Shown in pieces: positions 46,706 through 57,682 of a stretch of 64,000 nt of DNA. The DNA is from Cryptomeria japonica. Lineage: Eukaryota > Streptophyta > Pinopsida > Cupressales > Cupressaceae. Made by a program: the position numbers and the translations under genes. Under the pieces are notes generated by a model. The model saw only the letters and a list, made by a program, of their open reading frames with translations. It searched no databases and was not told where the DNA came from. The stretch spans positions 813,229,069 through 813,293,068 of the forward strand of contig NC_081414.1 of NCBI RefSeq assembly GCF_030272615.1, in the 5' to 3' direction. Within the stretch, counting starts at the first letter, position 1, and every line of letters starts with the position of its first letter.

Positions 46706-47604
46706 GGGAGATGCCACCAGGAGAAAGAAGGAAACTGGTACTGAGGAGCGGGACATTCCAACTCATTAATGGCCTATTGTATAAAATGGGGCCCGATCAG
46801 ATCCTACGGTGATGCGTCCTAGAAGAGGAAATTCCGGGCGTCCTAAGGGAAGCACATGAAGGGCCCGTAGGTGGACACATGGGGCCCGACACCACGGCGA
46901 GAAAAGTTCTGTTGGCAGGACTGTGGTGGCCGACACTACATAATGACACCAGGGAGTGGGTAACAAGCTGTGATACATGCCAACGGGCCGAACGGCCATT
47001 AAAAAGGGATTGGATTTCGGCGAACGTGCAGGCCGAGGCGACCAATAAAATAATAATGTCAGTGATATATAAGTCTTGCGGAGTGGAGAAGGATGACTGG
47101 GAGGAGTGCCTACCGTCAATACTTTGGGCATACCGAATAACTTACAAGGTAACTACTGGACAGACTCCCTTCCAACTAATGTATGGACAAGAAGCTGTGG
47201 TGCCAGTTGAATTCATAGTGTCGAGTCTCCGGATCGCCATCGATAATCGACTTGGCGACATGGAAAGCCTAAGAGAGAGACTGTACGCTTTGAACAAATT
47301 GGACGAACGAAGGATGATGGCTCAATGGGCAACAAAGACAGCCTAGCAAAGACGAAAGGCTTGGCACGACAAGCATCTCCGACGAATGAAGTTTACTCCT
47401 GGGCAGTTGGTGTTGAAATTCAACGGAAGGAACGAAATCAAACCTGGGAAATTCAAAGTGCGTTGGCTAGGACCATTCAAGGTACACGAGGTCAATACCA
47501 ACGGGGCAATTAAGTTGTGGACGCTGGACGGGGAAGAGATACCAGATGCCGTCAACGAGTCGAAATTAAAAATTTACCATGAACAAAGGGAGCCCGGACC
47601 ATGA
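46706..47604 (+). pseudogene. Gypsy integrase, catalytic core deleted
   Basis: After a frameshift the frame shows the linker (LINGLLYKMGP), a TGA near 46811, then the zinc-binding domain H-H-C-C (HEGPVGGHMG, CDTCQRAERP) to KRDW. The sequence then jumps to ISANVQAEATNKIIMSVIY, DWEECLPSILWAYRIT and QTPFQLMYGQEAVVPVE. In related plant Gypsy integrases about 100 residues lie between these, carrying the first two Asp of the DDE triad; they are missing here and only the Glu region (QAEATNK) remains. A TAG at 47344-47346 splits off the C-terminal domain (FTPGQLVLKFNG...KFKVRWLGPFKVHEV). Confidence 0.92.
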
Positions 47605-47673
47605 CGGATGCTTAAAAGACTTATAAAATAAAATAAAAATTAAAAAAAAAATTATTAAAAAAAAAAAGTGGGC

Positions 47674-47705
47674 CCACCGTACGGTGGAACCACCGTGCGG
47701 TGGTC
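47674..47705. repeat. Adjacent palindromes upstream of ORF3
   Basis: CCACCGTACGGTGG is a perfect 14-bp palindrome, followed after two bases by CCACCGTGCGGTGG, a near-perfect one. They lie between pol and the ORF3 TATA box. They could act in cis or fold in RNA. Confidence 0.75.
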
Positions 47706-47913
47706 ACCGCACATCGCCAACCGCAAATAAAACCCCCGCAGCCCGAACACTCACGCGCTCGCGCAACTCCCGCAGCCCGCGCACTCACGCGCCCGCACAC
47801 TCCCGCAGCCGCAGCTGCACAGCCCCCACACGTGCAGCCGGCACAAGTCCGCACGCACCAAGCCCCACAAGTCTGTGCCACTACGGCAGACGGTTTTAGT
47901 TTTGAAAAAAAAG

Positions 47914-47923
47914 GTTATAAAAG
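47914..47923 (+). promoter_or_regulatory. TATA-like box upstream of ORF3
   Basis: GTTATAAAAG lies 28 bp before the ATG at 47951. The leader would be very short, so it is only a candidate. The A and C ORFs also have their own TATA boxes. Confidence 0.4.
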
Positions 47924-47950
47924 CAGAATTGAAGAAGTAATCTGGTACTA

Positions 47951-50374
47951 ATGGACATAAACAGGAACAAAGCAGATTGGCGGAAACAGTTGCAGCCATT
48001 AGAAGACAAGTTGCAGGGAGGGCAAAAAGGAACCAGTGCAGACACAGGCAAACGGATTTTACCATCTGGGGTGCGCATTGCAGGTAGTCTCGGTATGAGC
48101 ACCAGTCAAAAAAGCAAGAAGCATCGTCCCAAACCCTTGGCGACAAAGGACAAAGATGAAATAACGGCAGATAATATTATGTTCGAGGGTTTGAATGGAA
48201 TCGACTGTCGGAACTGGTGGGCAAAGACACCTCAGGATGATTTAATAAAGAAAAGCCTTCGCCAGGCACAGGTACACTGGGTCGTCCAGATGCCAGTTTT
48301 TTCGATAAAGGACTTTGAGGTGGTTTTGCGTGCCATGATTGGCAGCTATGACAGACATCGCCACCAGTCGGTATTTGATTATCAACACCAGAGGATAACA
48401 GAGTCATTCACGACAGGCGAGTTCACTAGGGTATTTGGCATACCGGGGATAAAAGGAAAGAAAATAGACACTTCACAGAAAATATCCCCAGAGAATCGTG
48501 CCACACTGCTCCAGTTGATGTTGCGCAATAATCTTACCCAAGGCGAGAAAGATAGCCTCAAGAGTGCAGGCAAGAGTCGGGGAGTGAAGAAACAATTTTT
48601 TGCCAAGGGAGTATGGCGATGCCTGTTGTCGGTGGTGAAGAGTCGCCTCACAGGTGCCACCCGCGCGTCGAACATAGCCATTGCACAGATAGTGCTGGTG
48701 AACGGGCTGCACAATGGGGTGGTATACGATTGGGTGTCACTCTTGGCGGATAGGATGGACGAGTTCATGACGCTGCAATACAAGAAGTTCTACATGCCGC
48801 ATCACGCCATTGGATTATTCTTGGACGCAGTCCGCACGCAGATCACCCCGGGCTCACAGCCATTGGAGCCACAGGGTCGTGTTGCACCAGACCAGCCGCC
48901 CATATTCTATTGGTCACACTTAGACGTCTTGGTACATGGCACGGAGGCACGTTTGGGCACAAAAAGAAAGAAGGCCACCATGTCCGATACGGAGTCCGAC
49001 ACGGAAGAGTCCGAGGCTGAGAATGCAGAAAGTGGCAGGGAGGAATCCACAGACACCTCACAGGTAAGCGAAGGGAGTTTCCGACTGGCAGGGAGAAGGG
49101 GCGACCAGTTGCCTAAAGAAGGGGTAGTGGAGTCTGCAGGTACAGCAGGGTCTACTGTAGCATCACAGGTGCAGGTCCACTTTACACCAGTCCGCTTACC
49201 AGAGACTTGTCAGTTGGCGGTGTCGCGGTCCTTCGGGACAGTGAGTGTAGTCACCACGGTACCAATTCCTAGTTTCGAGCAGCCTCGGGCGACGATAGCC
49301 ATGACACCACCACAGGTGGAGACCTTGGCGAGTGCAGAGGCTTCCATGGTGCACGAGGTGCCGGATGTGATAGGACAGGATGTGCCAGGGTTACCCAAAT
49401 ATATGCAGGAGGCAATGACGGCAGCAAGCACTCTTCATGATGACCTCACTAGCTGGTTGAGCCGTTACCAGATGGCACCCGTGGCACCGAGAGAGGCCAC
49501 TCTATCCCCAGGGCGGACCACGTATTCCTTGGAAGTCATTGATCTCGAGGAAGGGAGTTCCCCAAGCAGCAGGGCAATTCAGAGGGTTGCTTCACCCCCT
49601 GCGGTGGTAGTAACCAGTCCGTACAGAGCAGAGGAGGTGCCCGTGGGAAGTCAGCAGGGTGGAGTGTTGGAGCAATTTATTACTGAGATGACTCTGGGAG
49701 CACAGCGGCTTGTGTCATCTGCCACGCTCCAGGCCGATGCGACCATGGTTGAGCGAATGGAAGGGTTGTTGACCTTTGCTCGCACGGGATGCCGAGCTGA
49801 GTTTGCGAGGTGTTTTGAGTGTGTCGAGTGGCCGGACACGAAGAGCCTGGCGATGCTGGAGGCTTGGCACCTCACTGAGGGGGTTGGCGAGACCCAGATA
49901 TAGTCGTTGGTGAGAGAGGTAGAGCAGGCCTTCCGTGAAGGTTATCTGGAGCTTCGGAGGTCACAACAGACGACAACTACAATTGAGGCTTTGAGGGTGG
50001 CAGCAGTAACAGCTCGGGAGGAGCTGGCTACCAGGTTTCACGAGCTAGAGGCTACCATGGCACAGAACCAGGCAGCGGTGGACATTTTAGTAGCAGAGAA
50101 GTCTGCCTTGCTGATACAGTTGGAACAGGAGAGGGCCTCGAGGGAGCTGTTGGAGACTCAGTTGGTCAGTGCCTTGGAAAATGTGGACAAGAAGGATAAG
50201 GAGGTGCTCGAGGCAGCCTACATGGTAAAGACTGCTATGGAGCGGCAGATGGTCGCGGAATGGGATCTCAAGAGGAGGACGGAGCAGGTGTATGAGCTCC
50301 GTGGGCGCTTGGCGTCCACTGCTACACCACCACCGGCGCCTTCTTCATCAGGGACACCTTCTGCACTTCCTTAG
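47951..50374 (+). pseudogene. Gypsy ORF3 protein, one in-frame stop
   Basis: 650 codons from ATG 47951 to TAG 49901-49903, then 157 more codons in the same frame to TAG 50372. N-terminal globular part (residues about 60-300): GLNGIDCRNWWAKTPQDDL, ITESFTTGEFTRVFGIPG, FFAKGVWRCLLSVVKSRLTG, IAQIVLVNGLHNGVVYDWVS and FYMPHHAIGLFLDAV. An acidic Ser/Glu linker follows (ESDTEESEAENAESGREE), and a C-terminal coiled coil (ALRVAAVTAREELATRFHEL, LIQLEQERASRELLETQL). The position between pol and the 3' LTR is that of env-like ORFs, but there is no signal peptide or membrane segment. The globular part resembles the unit A and C proteins. Function unknown. Confidence 0.85.
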
Positions 50375-50452
50375 TTTTTTCTTCTTCTTCTGGATTTTTG
50401 CGAGCTCCATCTATTCTCCATTTTGTTGTAAGTCGCCTGGAGACGACTTTTC

Positions 50453-50468
50453 TTTTGGGGGGGGATGA
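50453..50468 (+). other. Gypsy polypurine tract
   Basis: TTTTGGGGGGGGATGA directly precedes the 3' LTR TGTTAGCTGC. Confidence 0.85.
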
Positions 50469-50730
50469 TGTTAGCTGCATTATTGTATACAGGAATAAGA
50501 ATAGTTAATTAAGTCGTAATTGGGTTTGTTAGTTGGCACCCAAGGGGTGGCCAGTTGCGATGTGACGATTGGCGCTCGCACCCCCTCGGTATCTTTATAT
50601 ACTCCTCATTGTAACTTGTAAAGGACACGAATTATGAATGGAATAACATATCTGATACTTGTCTGATATCTATGGCATTGTTCTGCATTACGTACTTTAT
50701 GCTTTAAGTATTCACCCGAGAGGGCAAACA
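50469..50730 (+). repeat. 3' LTR of the Gypsy element
   Basis: 262 bp, about 97% identical by eye to 41608-41868, ending AGGGCAAACA followed by ATATG. Confidence 0.93.
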
Positions 50731-50735
50731 ATATG

Positions 50736-51080
50736 TTTTTGGAAAATTTATCTCACTACTTGTTTTAACTGTTGACTAATTCACCCAACTTAATAAAAAA
50801 GAAATTTAGACATATCTGTGTGTAATGAATCTAATGATGAGTAAAATCATCAATTCGGGTTTCCTCAAAATCACTTTCGCATTCATAAGTGATACTTAAT
50901 AACTCTTGCACCAAAAGCTCTTCTATTCTCTAAACAATACAAACAGGCTGCTTATCACACATTGTCATATTCCAAACAAAAAACATTTACAGAGCATGAT
51001 TGAGCATAGTCATCCGTCATGATATCAAACTTCTTTACAAATGTTATAGCATTTTATCCTCTCTCAAACAATTGTGTTAG
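50736..51080. other. Gene-free flank
   Basis: AT-rich; nothing recognised between the Gypsy target duplication and unit B. Confidence 0.6.
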
Positions 51081-51882
51081 GGTACTGTTGATGTGTTTTT
51101 TATGCACAATTTAACACAGAATAAAATTCCCAAAAGTATCTTATCCTCTCTTGATCAAAGACTCTCAAATGCTGAAGATTCGCATAAAGATCACTTGAGA
51201 CAACTCCAAGGTTCCTAATATGTCGGGTCACGATGTGTGGATAAGCACAGTTGGTCGTTGTGATTGTTGTTTCTTCAAGGGGCCTTACGTTGAACATGAA
51301 TACTTGAATTGCTGAAACTTAGATTCTATCTACTTGCTTCGAGAATTAAAAAGGGGGCAAAAGGCATAGGGTTTAGGAAGTCTAGGAATGTAGGAACGAT
51401 GGACAATCTTTGGGGAAACTCGACTAAGCCCTACTTTGACATGCAAAGAAACAACTCCACAAAGCTTAGTGCGATCTTCTAAGGAAATTAGATGATTTTC
51501 AAATCATTATCAAGCATAGACACCATTAATTGAATGCATATCAATGATTGAAAAACAATTGAACTTAAGCGCATTCAAGTGCTCTAGTCGACCACACAAG
51601 GCGAATTTGCAATCAACGAACTCCTAGTGGTATGGATTAGGAGTTTAACCGTGAATCATACACAATTCCTTTCATTCATCTAATTATTCATCATCTAACA
51701 TGAAGATCCAACAAGAAACCATGCACTTGTAAAGAAACAACACATTCCACCATAACTTCAATGAAAAGGAAGTTTATTTAAAACTTTGGCACCAATTTTT
51801 GCCTTCTCCTAATCTATTGTAGCTGCTATCTACTATCAAACTACTAACTATTCTCTATTAACCTTTACAAATGAAGAGCTTG

Positions 51883-51972
51883 AGCTTTATATAGAGAACT
51901 CATTACAATGAGTGCCAAGATCAAACCCCATCAATGGCCAAGATTTTACAATGAAAACCCTAATTAGGGTTT
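51883..51972 (-). promoter_or_regulatory. Unit B 3' promoter block
   Basis: Minus strand: AAACCCTAATTAGGGTTT (51955-51972), then TCTATATAAAGCTC (51883-51896), then TTCATTTGTAAAGG immediately after. Order and spacing class match A and C. Confidence 0.7.
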
Positions 51973-52589
51973 GTTAAAACAACTCCCTCTGGCCAATGAG
52001 AAAATTACATTTAGGTTCAATGCTCAATGTGAACCAATAGAAAATAGGGGTAGGTATCTTGGAGTTTGTGCCTCCATATGATGAGCTTGGTTCATCGAAT
52101 CTGAACGTGCTGATGTGGAATTCCTTGATTTGGTGAGTGGTGACTAGGAGGCCACCTCAATTTGCACTTGTACTTGGTAGATCATGAAGGAATGTTGAGC
52201 GATACCTCTTGATACTAAACACAAGTCACTTGCTCAAAACTTGGTGCGATGATAATCAAACTGATAATCAAGTTTGACCTTCTACCCTTGCTTGTCTATC
52301 TTGCCTTGAGGTGATTGTATGACTTCTCCTTTTTATGAAATCTTTTGAATATCCCGAAATCCTTCTTGCGCAGTCGCCTCCTTATCATTGTGCTTGCCAG
52401 AATATCATGCTTGCCTTGTGTTGTGTTCCATCTCGATGTAATCTTGAATGTGTTTCCTCACTCCTCGGTTTGATTCTCCAATCAGACCTGGAAAAGAAAA
52501 AAAATTGAATCATATTTGATGAAATAAATAAATTATCTGAATCAATACACCCCTACCACACCAAAAGAAGAATTTCAAACCTTTTGAGT

Positions 52590-54680
52590 GCCAATGGAAG
52601 GAGGTTCGCTCTTGCAGGGGAGCAATGGAAGTGAGTTGAAATTGCCAAAATGATTATTCTCGTTGCTTTGCTTAGCCTGATCACAAGGAGGAACTTGGAC
52701 AACTTAATGGGCAAACTAAGAAGTTCGTTCCTTCAAAGGAGCAAAGAAAATGCATCAAAGATTCGCTCCTAATGATAGGGCAATGGAAGTCGCTTCAATG
52801 TGAGAGCAATGGAAATCAATTTCGCTCTTGAAGGGGAGCCGAGGAAGTTCAGCATTATTCCATCACTTCTCCATCAATTGATCTCTTCACTTGCTCGTGC
52901 CATGTCAATATGCAAGGTGAATAGGAGCTGCTCAAGGTTTGTTATCCATGCATAAAAATTCATTAACTCTCCTCTTAGAATGCAATGAAGGGAAGTCCGC
53001 TCCTTCAAGGGAGAAAAGGAAGTAAAATTAGCTCCAACTAAGGAGCAAAGGAAGTGATTTTCACTCCTAAGATGGAGCAATGGAAGTGACATTAATCTCA
53101 GCCCACTTAGCTATCAATTTACCCTCTTGTGTCTTGAAATGCTCTAAATCATCATTAAAGAGTACCTAGGAAAGATTTTTGCTCTCATGAATGAACAAAG
53201 GAAGGTGAGTTCGCTCCTGAGAAGAGCAATGGAAGTAGATTTCACTCCTAAAGGAGAGCAAAGGAAGTAGTCTCAAATTTGCCACTTAGCCATGTTCCAT
53301 CAACTCATGTCTTAAGTTTTAGTCTCCATGCACAAAAGGTCATCAAATCACCCTCAACAAATGCTTTGGAGATGACTTCACTCACATGAATGAGCAAAGG
53401 AAGGGAAGTTCTCTCCTAAAGGAGAGCAATGGAAGTCAAGTTTGTTCCTAAAGGAGAGCAATGGAAGTCAAGTTCAATTCACCATCTTCCCTTCTTTCCT
53501 TTGTCAAAATCATGATGCATAAACCTATTTCCTTGATCAAAATGATGTTAAAGGTGTTAGACTTGTTCATTGCCCTCAAATATGCTCAAGAAGTTCAAAT
53601 CGCTCCAAGATGATGGCAATGGAAGAGGATTTTGCTCCTGATAGGGAGCAATGGAAATGACCCCTATACTTGGCCAAATTCAAGGTTGTTGACTGAGGAT
53701 TGCATTCATTGCTCAAATTAGGACATCATATGATGATCAAATGGGGTTTTAGGTGTCATAAGAGGCCTGGAGAGGGATTTCGCTCTTGAAAAGGAGCAAC
53801 GGAAGCAAAATTCACTCCAAGAATGGAGCAAAGTAAATGGTCTCAAAAGTTCGCTCCAAATTGAGAGCAAAGGAAGTTCATTCTTCTTAAACACATCTCC
53901 CACCTCTTGATAAAGTGCGATCAGCCCACTTTGATAGCAAAGGAAGAAATTCGCTTCAAAACCCAAGCAAAGGAAATTTGCTCCAAAACCTAAGCAATGG
54001 AAGAGAAATTCGCTCAAAGATGAGGGCAAAGGAAGTTACTCTAAAACCAAGGCAAAGGAATCGCTCCTAGACTTAGGGAATGGAAATGACTCAAAGAAAA
54101 TCCCTCCTAAACATGACCAATAGAAATTCGCTCCTGTGGAGAGGCAAAGAAAGTGAATTTCGCTCTTGAGAGAGAGCAATGGAAATTTTCATACACTTAG
54201 TCAAATTTTGCATTAGGCCAAGCTAAGGATCAAACTCGTTGCTCGACCAAGGTTTTACATTGCAATTCATGATGATCAAGGGTATCTTGGACCCCCTAGA
54301 TGGCAAGGGAAGGAAATTCACTCCTATGAGGGAACAATGGAAATTTTCATGTACTTAGCCATATTTCGCCCCTTCAACCTGCCTCTCAATGAAGTATGAT
54401 CATATCACTTGGATGACGAAGGAAACCTTGCATAATTGATGAAACTTGATCCAAAGTATGCATCCATCAAATCTCTTTACTTGTCATGCTCAAACAAACA
54501 CTTGACTTGACACCCCATTCCATGGAAGAGCAAAGGAAATTTTCCCATACTTTGACAAATTTTGCCCTATGCGACCTACCTCTCAATAGAGTTCAATTAA
54601 CCCTCTTGACTTGACTCCTCTCATATCACTTCATTTCACATCCCATGGGAAGGGCAAAGGAAGTGACTGATAATGTCTTA
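52590..54680 (-). repeat. Irregular array of GAGCAAAGGAAGT / TTCGCTCCT words
   Basis: Several dozen variants of TTCGCTCC(T/A)AA..GGAGAGCAA(T/A)GGAAGT occur at irregular spacing, often as TTCGCTCC followed by GGAGAGCAA, an imperfect inverted pair. No frame stays open. Unit C has a single related pair near 57771-57806. Confidence 0.85.
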
Positions 54681-54907
54681 GTTATTCATTTCATTCCTAG
54701 CCCTGCAAGCAAAAGATGAATCATCCATTCCAAAAGCCTTGATAACTAGCTATCTTCACTCTTGACTTGATTAACTACTGGCCACCTGACCAACTATACC
54801 TCTTCAATCCAAAGGCTAATGGCAAAGGACTTTACCACTATCCTAGAGAGCAGAAAAAAGTGGGGGTCCCCATTTGCAATGGGACGTGAAAACGTCTCAA
54901 CAGGTAC

Positions 54908-55234
54908 AACTATCATACAAACATTAAGATACAAAGAACAAATTCCTAAAGGTCTACATTTTATAAGGCATAGTCAGCATGACCATCTCACAATTAAGTT
55001 CATAGATGTGTGTCATGCTTCTAATCCTCATCTTAATACATAAGAAGCTCATCCTTGGGTTTGTCTTGAAGAAATATCCATAGGAACATCAAAACAATCC
55101 TAACAAAATGCAATTGATGATAGAAAACTTATCTTAAGAAATACAAATCTTCAAAAGGAATCCTCACTTCAAGAAGATTTAGTTAAAATGATAATTGCTT
55201 GAGGATAAGCAATTTCAAGAAGGGCGGACTATCA
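54908..55234 (+). mobile_element. 3' internal end of an older Gypsy-type element
   Basis: The stretch ends TTGCTTGAGGATAAGCAATT then TCAAGAAGGGCGGACTATCA, a purine-rich junction directly before TGTCCCCG. It matches in style the antisense junction at 39663-39710. The reading frame is decayed. Confidence 0.45.
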
Positions 55235-55377
55235 TGTCCCCGTATTAAGTTGATATAATAATATTTGATTTACAATAACAAATATTGATTAAAAAATAAT
55301 ATTTATTCATATATTTGTTCTATTAATTGTTGTTTATTTACTTTAAAATATTTGGAAGAAATAATAATATCTGATCA
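55235..55377 (+). repeat. Left part of a TGTCCCC-type LTR, split by a LINE
   Basis: It begins TGTCCCCGTATTAAG after the polypurine-like tract and ends in the 18-bp word AATAATAATATCTGATCA (55360-55377), which occurs again at 63154-63171. The LTR therefore continues at 63172. Confidence 0.5.
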
Positions 55378-55449
55378 TTGACCCGTTGATAGGTTTCAAA
55401 GGGTTAAACCTTGTCAACAGGTGGAGAGGATTACTAATTGGCAACCACC

Positions 55450-56000
55450 AAACTTGGGGTGGATCAAAATAAATTTTGATGGTGATGCTCGTGGCAATCC
55501 TGGACCATCAAGCGCAGGTTGCGTTGCGAAGGATAGCTAGGGTGTAGTGATGGCCAAATGTAAACAACGGCTAGAAGTAGTATCTAACAATAAAGCCAAA
55601 GTTAAAACGGCTCTTTTGGAGGTTCAATTGGCTGGTAGACTAGGTGTGGAGAACTTACATTTGGAAGGGGACTCCTAGATTATCGCACATGCCATTATCA
55701 AAGGTGAAGCTCAGAATTGGAAAACTGATAGAGAGATAAAATGCATTAGAAATATCCTAGCATCTTTTCGAAATTTCAAAGTGTCCCATGTGTTTAGGGA
55801 GAGTAATCAGGTTATCGATTCTTGTGCCAACCAAGCTTTTGATATATAGGTTGGCGATATTAGTTTCAACATTTATTCCCCCAACGGTATTATTTTGGAC
55901 TGATTTGAAGTGAGATAGGGATGGGTAGACGTTAGTGGTGGGTGGCATTGGTATTGGAGTCACTGAACGGGTTCTAAACAAAGCATTTTGTTTAAACATT
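55450..56000 (+). pseudogene. LINE RNase H domain, decayed
   Basis: Plus-strand frame: WIKINFDGDARGNPGPSSAG, stop, KCKQRLEVVSNNKAKVKTAL, VQLAGRLGVENLHLEGDS, stop, IIAHAIIKGEAQNW and VSHVFRESNQVIDSCANQAF. This is the plant LINE RNase H layout (FDGD, GDS, ESN-x-x-x-D-x-x-A-N) with at least three in-frame stops. The Glu of the active site is replaced (Lys in NKAKVKT). It belongs to a different copy from 21570-22085. Confidence 0.8.
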
Positions 56001-56388
56001 ATAATTTATTGCTTGTCAGAGTTGATACGGCGAGAGGCTCCTAAAGGCGTGTAGAATGATGAGGATCTTCTCCAAATCCTTTGCTTATATGGTGGAGAAG
56101 AATTGTTTTGGTTTTGAATGGACAAGGTGGCGGCTTTCTTACACTAAGTCATACCGACCGCAAGCTGTGTTAAGGTGCAGTTATTAACAATTTGCACTAC
56201 CCGCCCTTTGAATGACTAATGCATTAAAAACATCCTTAGTAATTCTGGAGTCTTCGATTTGGGTGCATAAGGTGTATGAAGCAAGCCAAAAGACTTAGTG
56301 TCAAGTTGAAGGAGAGCGGGTGCTTCATTTATCATTCTTCGGCAACTAGTATTGAGATACACTTCAGTGAATCACTCTGTACTAGAGA

Positions 56389-56877
56389 ATGGAGCCAAAC
56401 TTCTCCCTGCAAGCACTGAGACCCATGGTGGCATTTTGGGGTCAAATTTCCAATGAAAGACTTACAAATGTGTTCAAATTTGACAATAAGGATTTTCTCA
56501 CACAAGTAAAGATTGTTCTTGCGGAGGAATATCTGAGGGCTCACTTCAAATACCGCACCAAAGTCGATGTTTCTTCCATGTTTGTAGCATGGTGCTTTGA
56601 GCTGGAAAACAAAGAGAAGTTGAGGTGGATAGTTAGCAATTGCATCAAATAAGAATGGTGTGGAGGTCTTGAAAGTTTCATGAAGATGACACTGAATGGG
56701 AAGGGCTTTGTTTGTCCCGACAGTCCTTGGCTCCATGTTGGTGAATTCCATCCTCCTTTGCACCCATATCTCATATGGAGCACAAACTGTAACAAAGAGG
56801 TCCGTCGGGCCTCTGCACAAATCGGCCTGCATGGTGTAAAGGAATACTTGATGCCTCGAGAATGGCAAGAGATTTGA
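56389..56877 (+). pseudogene. LINE C-terminal region or unknown ORF
   Basis: One frame with a single TAA (56650-56652): FSLQALRPMVAFWGQISNER, FLTQVKIVLAEEYLRAHFKY, VDVSSMFVAWCFELENKEK, then FVCPDSPWLHVGEFHPPLHP and ASAQIGLHGVKEYLMPREW. It lies between RNase H and the 3' end of the LINE. I do not recognise a domain. It could be a C-terminal extension of this LINE's ORF2 or a captured sequence. Confidence 0.4.
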
Positions 56878-57154
56878 AGGGAGCTGGAGAAGTGGGGTCC
56901 CTATGAAATGAGATCCTCACAATCGACAAAGGCTTCCTCATCGAGATGTTAGCGAGGTCGTCCACATGGCTCGAAAAAGAAGACAAGGAGAACATTGTGG
57001 AAGGGCTGCAAGCAGTAAAGGCAAGGAAATAGTTGTGGCATGGTGATAGCGATACGAGTTCATGTTATGCTATAAAACTTTTGAATGGTTGATTTCGACT
57101 TTTTGTATTTCTATGTAAATGATTATCAATAGTTTATGGTGGCTGTCTGGGTAG

Positions 57155-57159
57155 GGGTG
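57155..57159. other. Target-site duplication of unit C (left)
   Basis: GGGTG, repeated at 63009-63013. Confidence 0.75.
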
Positions 57160-57682
57160 TGTTGACGTGTGTTTTGTACACAATCATACACAGAATAAAA
57201 TACCGACAGGCATCTTATCCTCTCTTGAGAAAATAGTCTCTAACTGCTGAAGATCTGCAAAAAGGATCAGTTAGGTGGACTCCAAGGTTCTTTTAGTGGG
57301 GTCTCCACGTGTGGACAAGCTTTTTTAGTGGTATGATGTGATTTGCTGTTTCCTTCAAGGCTTCTTACGGATTCAATAGTTCGAAGGTTTCACTAATCTA
57401 AAAGGAACTTTCAAAAAAAAGGAAAAAGATAGGGCTTAAGAGGTCTAATCTAGCCTAACCCTATGAACGACTTAGCATGGATGAGATTTGGCAAGACTCA
57501 ACCAATTTCAATTTCGCCATAAGGCAACAACTCAACTGAAATTAGTGCGATCTTCTAAGGTAATAATGATGTTCAATGCATCAAAGACCAAGGACACTAC
57601 TACGAAGGTACATATCCTAGATACGAAAATGCTTGAAGGTTAAGGACTCAAGGTGTTTTCCAGTCGACCACACAAGGCGTTC
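57160..57682 (+). repeat. Unit C left terminal inverted repeat
   Basis: 523 bp, the inverted copy of 62486-63008. Identity ends sharply at GGCGTTC. Confidence 0.93.

Larger units (their letters stand above)
41608..50730 (+). mobile_element. Gypsy-type LTR retrotransposon with ORF3
   Basis: Full-length 9,123-bp copy flanked by ATATG (41603-41607 and 50731-50735). LTRs of 261 and 262 bp differ at about eight positions by eye (roughly 3%). Order: LTR, PBS (TGGCGTCGTTGCC), gag, protease, RT/RNase H, integrase, ORF3, polypurine tract, LTR. Integrase after RT is Gypsy order. The Asp-tRNA-like PBS and a large ORF before the 3' LTR suggest the non-chromovirus branch (Tat/Athila); this is inference. 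No chromodomain was seen. Confidence 0.95.
51086..54902 (-). mobile_element. Unit B: LTR-like element without ORF
   Basis: Same family as A, minus orientation, 3,817 bp. 5' end on the minus strand TGTTGAGACGTTTTCACG (54902), 3' end AAAAAACACATCAACA (51086), flanked by GGTAC at 51081-51085 and 54903-54907. Its 3' 800 bp align with A and C (TTATCCTCTCTTGATCAA words; CGACCACACAAGGCG at 51590-51605). The ORF is absent; instead 52590-54680 is a repeat-rich block. The palindrome/TATA/TCATTTGTAA promoter is retained. Confidence 0.82.

Noticed and set aside
47684..47951. Pro/Ala/Arg-rich frames before ORF3
   Set aside because: Short, GC-rich, open on both strands; better explained as a leader region.
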